Source: JACQFV01 sp964593585 (GTDB lineage: Bacteria; Zixibacteria; MSB-5A5; WJJR01). Taken from it: a stretch of 64,000 nt of DNA. Shown here piece after piece: positions 63,054 to 64,000 of the stretch. The stretch lies in contig CAZQIZ010000013.1 in NCBI GenBank assembly GCA_964593585.1, positions 9,442 through 73,441 on the forward strand, read 5' to 3'. The stretch's first letter is position 1. Each line of letters begins with the position of its first letter. A model generated the notes under the pieces. That model saw nothing but the letters and a program-made list of their open reading frames with translations, did not search any database and had not been told where the DNA came from. Made by a program: the position numbers and the translations under genes.

Positions 63054-63668
63054 ATGAAGGGCCGTACGGGTTTGGGGTGTTTGCTGGTCGTGACGGCAGT
63101 GCTGTCGGCCCGCCCGGTTTTGGCGCAGTCGGACAAGGCGCCGGCGCAGGATGCCGACATGGCGGCCATGATGCAGGAGTTTCACAAGTGGGCCGATCCG
63201 GGCGCGATGCACAAGCACCTGGAGAAGCTGGCGGGTCGCTGGACTGTGGCGATGAAGATGACCATGGACCCGAGCGCGCCGCCGGTCGAGTCGAAGGGCG
63301 CCTGTTCGAGCGCCTTTGTGATCGGCGGACGCTGGCTGCGTCAGGAGTTCAAGGGCGAGATGATGGGGATGCCGTATGAGGGCATCGGAATGATCGGCTA
63401 CGACAACTTCCGCCAGGAGTATGTCTGCACCTGGGCGGACAACATGACCACGGCGATGCTGCGGCTGACCGGGACCTGCAATGAAGCGGGCACGGAATTC
63501 ACCCTGAGCGGGACCATGGATCAACCGATGACCGGCGAACGCGACAAGAAATTCCGTCATGTCTGGAAGTTCACCGGGGCGGATGCCTACACGATGGAGA
63601 TGTACGACACCATCCCGGGCAAAGGCGAAGTGATGGTCATGACACTGGAGTTTACCCGCGTGAAGTAA
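63054..63668 (+). CDS. Secreted DUF1579 family protein, copy 1
   Basis: A 204-residue protein with signal peptide (MKGRTGLGCLLVVTAVLSAR, ending LAQ). HKHLEKLAGRWTVAMKMTMD, then RWLRQEFKGEMMGMPYEGIG and GYDNFRQEYVCTW, are the DUF1579 pattern, a lipocalin-like beta-barrel of unknown function. GAAGGAGAAATGG precedes the start. It is followed by a second, truncated copy. A role in binding a small hydrophobic molecule outside the cytoplasm is inferred only from the fold. Confidence 0.85.
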   Translation: MKGRTGLGCLLVVTAVLSARPVLAQSDKAPAQDADMAAMMQEFHKWADPGAMHKHLEKLAGRWTVAMKMTMDPSAPPVESKGACSSAFVIGGRWLRQEFKGEMMGMPYEGIGMIGYDNFRQEYVCTWADNMTTAMLRLTGTCNEAGTEFTLSGTMDQPMTGERDKKFRHVWKFTGADAYTMEMYDTIPGKGEVMVMTLEFTRVK

Positions 63669-63721
63669 TTGGCCGTGTTGCCCTGGTGACGCCGGGCGAC
63701 AAACGAGAGGAAGGATTCAAG

Positions 63722-63958
63722 ATGAAGCGAGTGATGTACGCCGCCGTGATGTTGGCGCTCCTGCTGGTGCCCGGCATGGGCGCCGCCCAGGAAGGCAAGA
63801 CCCCGGAGATGGACTCCGCCACGGCCGCGATGTGGGCCGAGTGGGCCAAGTATGCCAATCCCGTCGCTGAGCACAAGTTGATGGAAAAGCAGGTCGGCCA
63901 GTGGACCTATGTGTCCAAGATGTGGATGGACCCCAACGCCCCGGCTGAGGGAGTGTAA
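63722..63958 (+). CDS. Secreted DUF1579 paralogue, truncated
   Basis: The ATG at 63722, after GAGGAAGGATTCAAG, gives only 78 residues: a signal peptide (MKRVMYAAVMLALLLVPGMG, ending AAQ) and the first third of a DUF1579 domain (MWAEWAKYANPVAEHKLMEK then GQWTYVSKMWMD). It stops at TAA right where copy 1 continues PSAPPVESKG. The bases after the stop do not restore similarity in the other forward frames, so a deletion or insertion beyond the stop is more likely than a single frameshift. The window ends 42 nt later, so this cannot be resolved. Confidence 0.6.
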   Translation: MKRVMYAAVMLALLLVPGMGAAQEGKTPEMDSATAAMWAEWAKYANPVAEHKLMEKQVGQWTYVSKMWMDPNAPAEGV

Positions 63959-64000
63959 GGATTTTTGTGTTTGTCGGTCGTACATTGAACCCAGAGTTGG

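Overview
The window is a GC-rich bacterial chromosome segment. Three traits point to the FCB superphylum, most likely a candidate phylum such as Zixibacteria: paired dockerin-like motifs ending in NVAFRG, C-terminal FlgD/T9SS-type sorting modules, and a PorV/PorQ-family outer-membrane protein beside a giant secreted protein. This placement is inferred from protein style; no rRNA gene is present.

Left part (1-8.3 kb): lon, cut by the window edge, lies downstream of a leftward group made of a small conserved protein, a YchF-type ATPase and a membrane protein with TPR repeats. Rightward of these are a short-chain fatty acid transporter (atoE) and a membrane-anchored protein.

Origin-type cluster (8.4-26.4 kb): rpmH-rnpA-yidD-yidC, then mnmE, then mnmG-rsmG-parA-parB follow the order seen next to many bacterial origins. 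Blocks of secreted proteins interrupt the order: a lipoprotein, a trypsin-like protease, a tail-fibre-like protein, a frameshifted dockerin/beta-helix gene and an Ig-repeat lipoprotein. Two parS-like palindromes flank the mnmG/rsmG junction, and one contains the rsmG start codon. A clear terminator closes parB.

Middle (26.4-33.3 kb): a glycine-zipper envelope protein, an RlmI-type rRNA methyltransferase, a metallo-beta-lactamase-fold hydrolase, a secreted SBBP beta-propeller with a sorting tail, and an ECF sigma/anti-sigma pair with a cysteine-rich sensor domain.

Surface-protein region (33.3-53.1 kb): a hairpin-rich intergenic stretch precedes a gene for a protein of about 3,420 residues with Ig-like modules, a von Willebrand A domain and a sorting tail, followed by a PorV-like gene. 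Next come a SufS-like cysteine desulfurase, a polysaccharide deacetylase and two tandem paralogous methyltransferases. The most unusual gene is at 49821-53054: a secreted protein with about 87 cysteines spaced mostly every six residues over about 560 residues, ending in a dockerin-like pair.

Right part (53.1-64 kb): a repeat-rich, gene-poor zone holds MITE-like hairpin elements, an AhpD-like protein and a 5'-truncated beta-propeller. It is followed by an M32 carboxypeptidase, a glycogen/alpha-glucan cluster (malQ, glgB, GH57) and two DUF1579 paralogues, the second one truncated.
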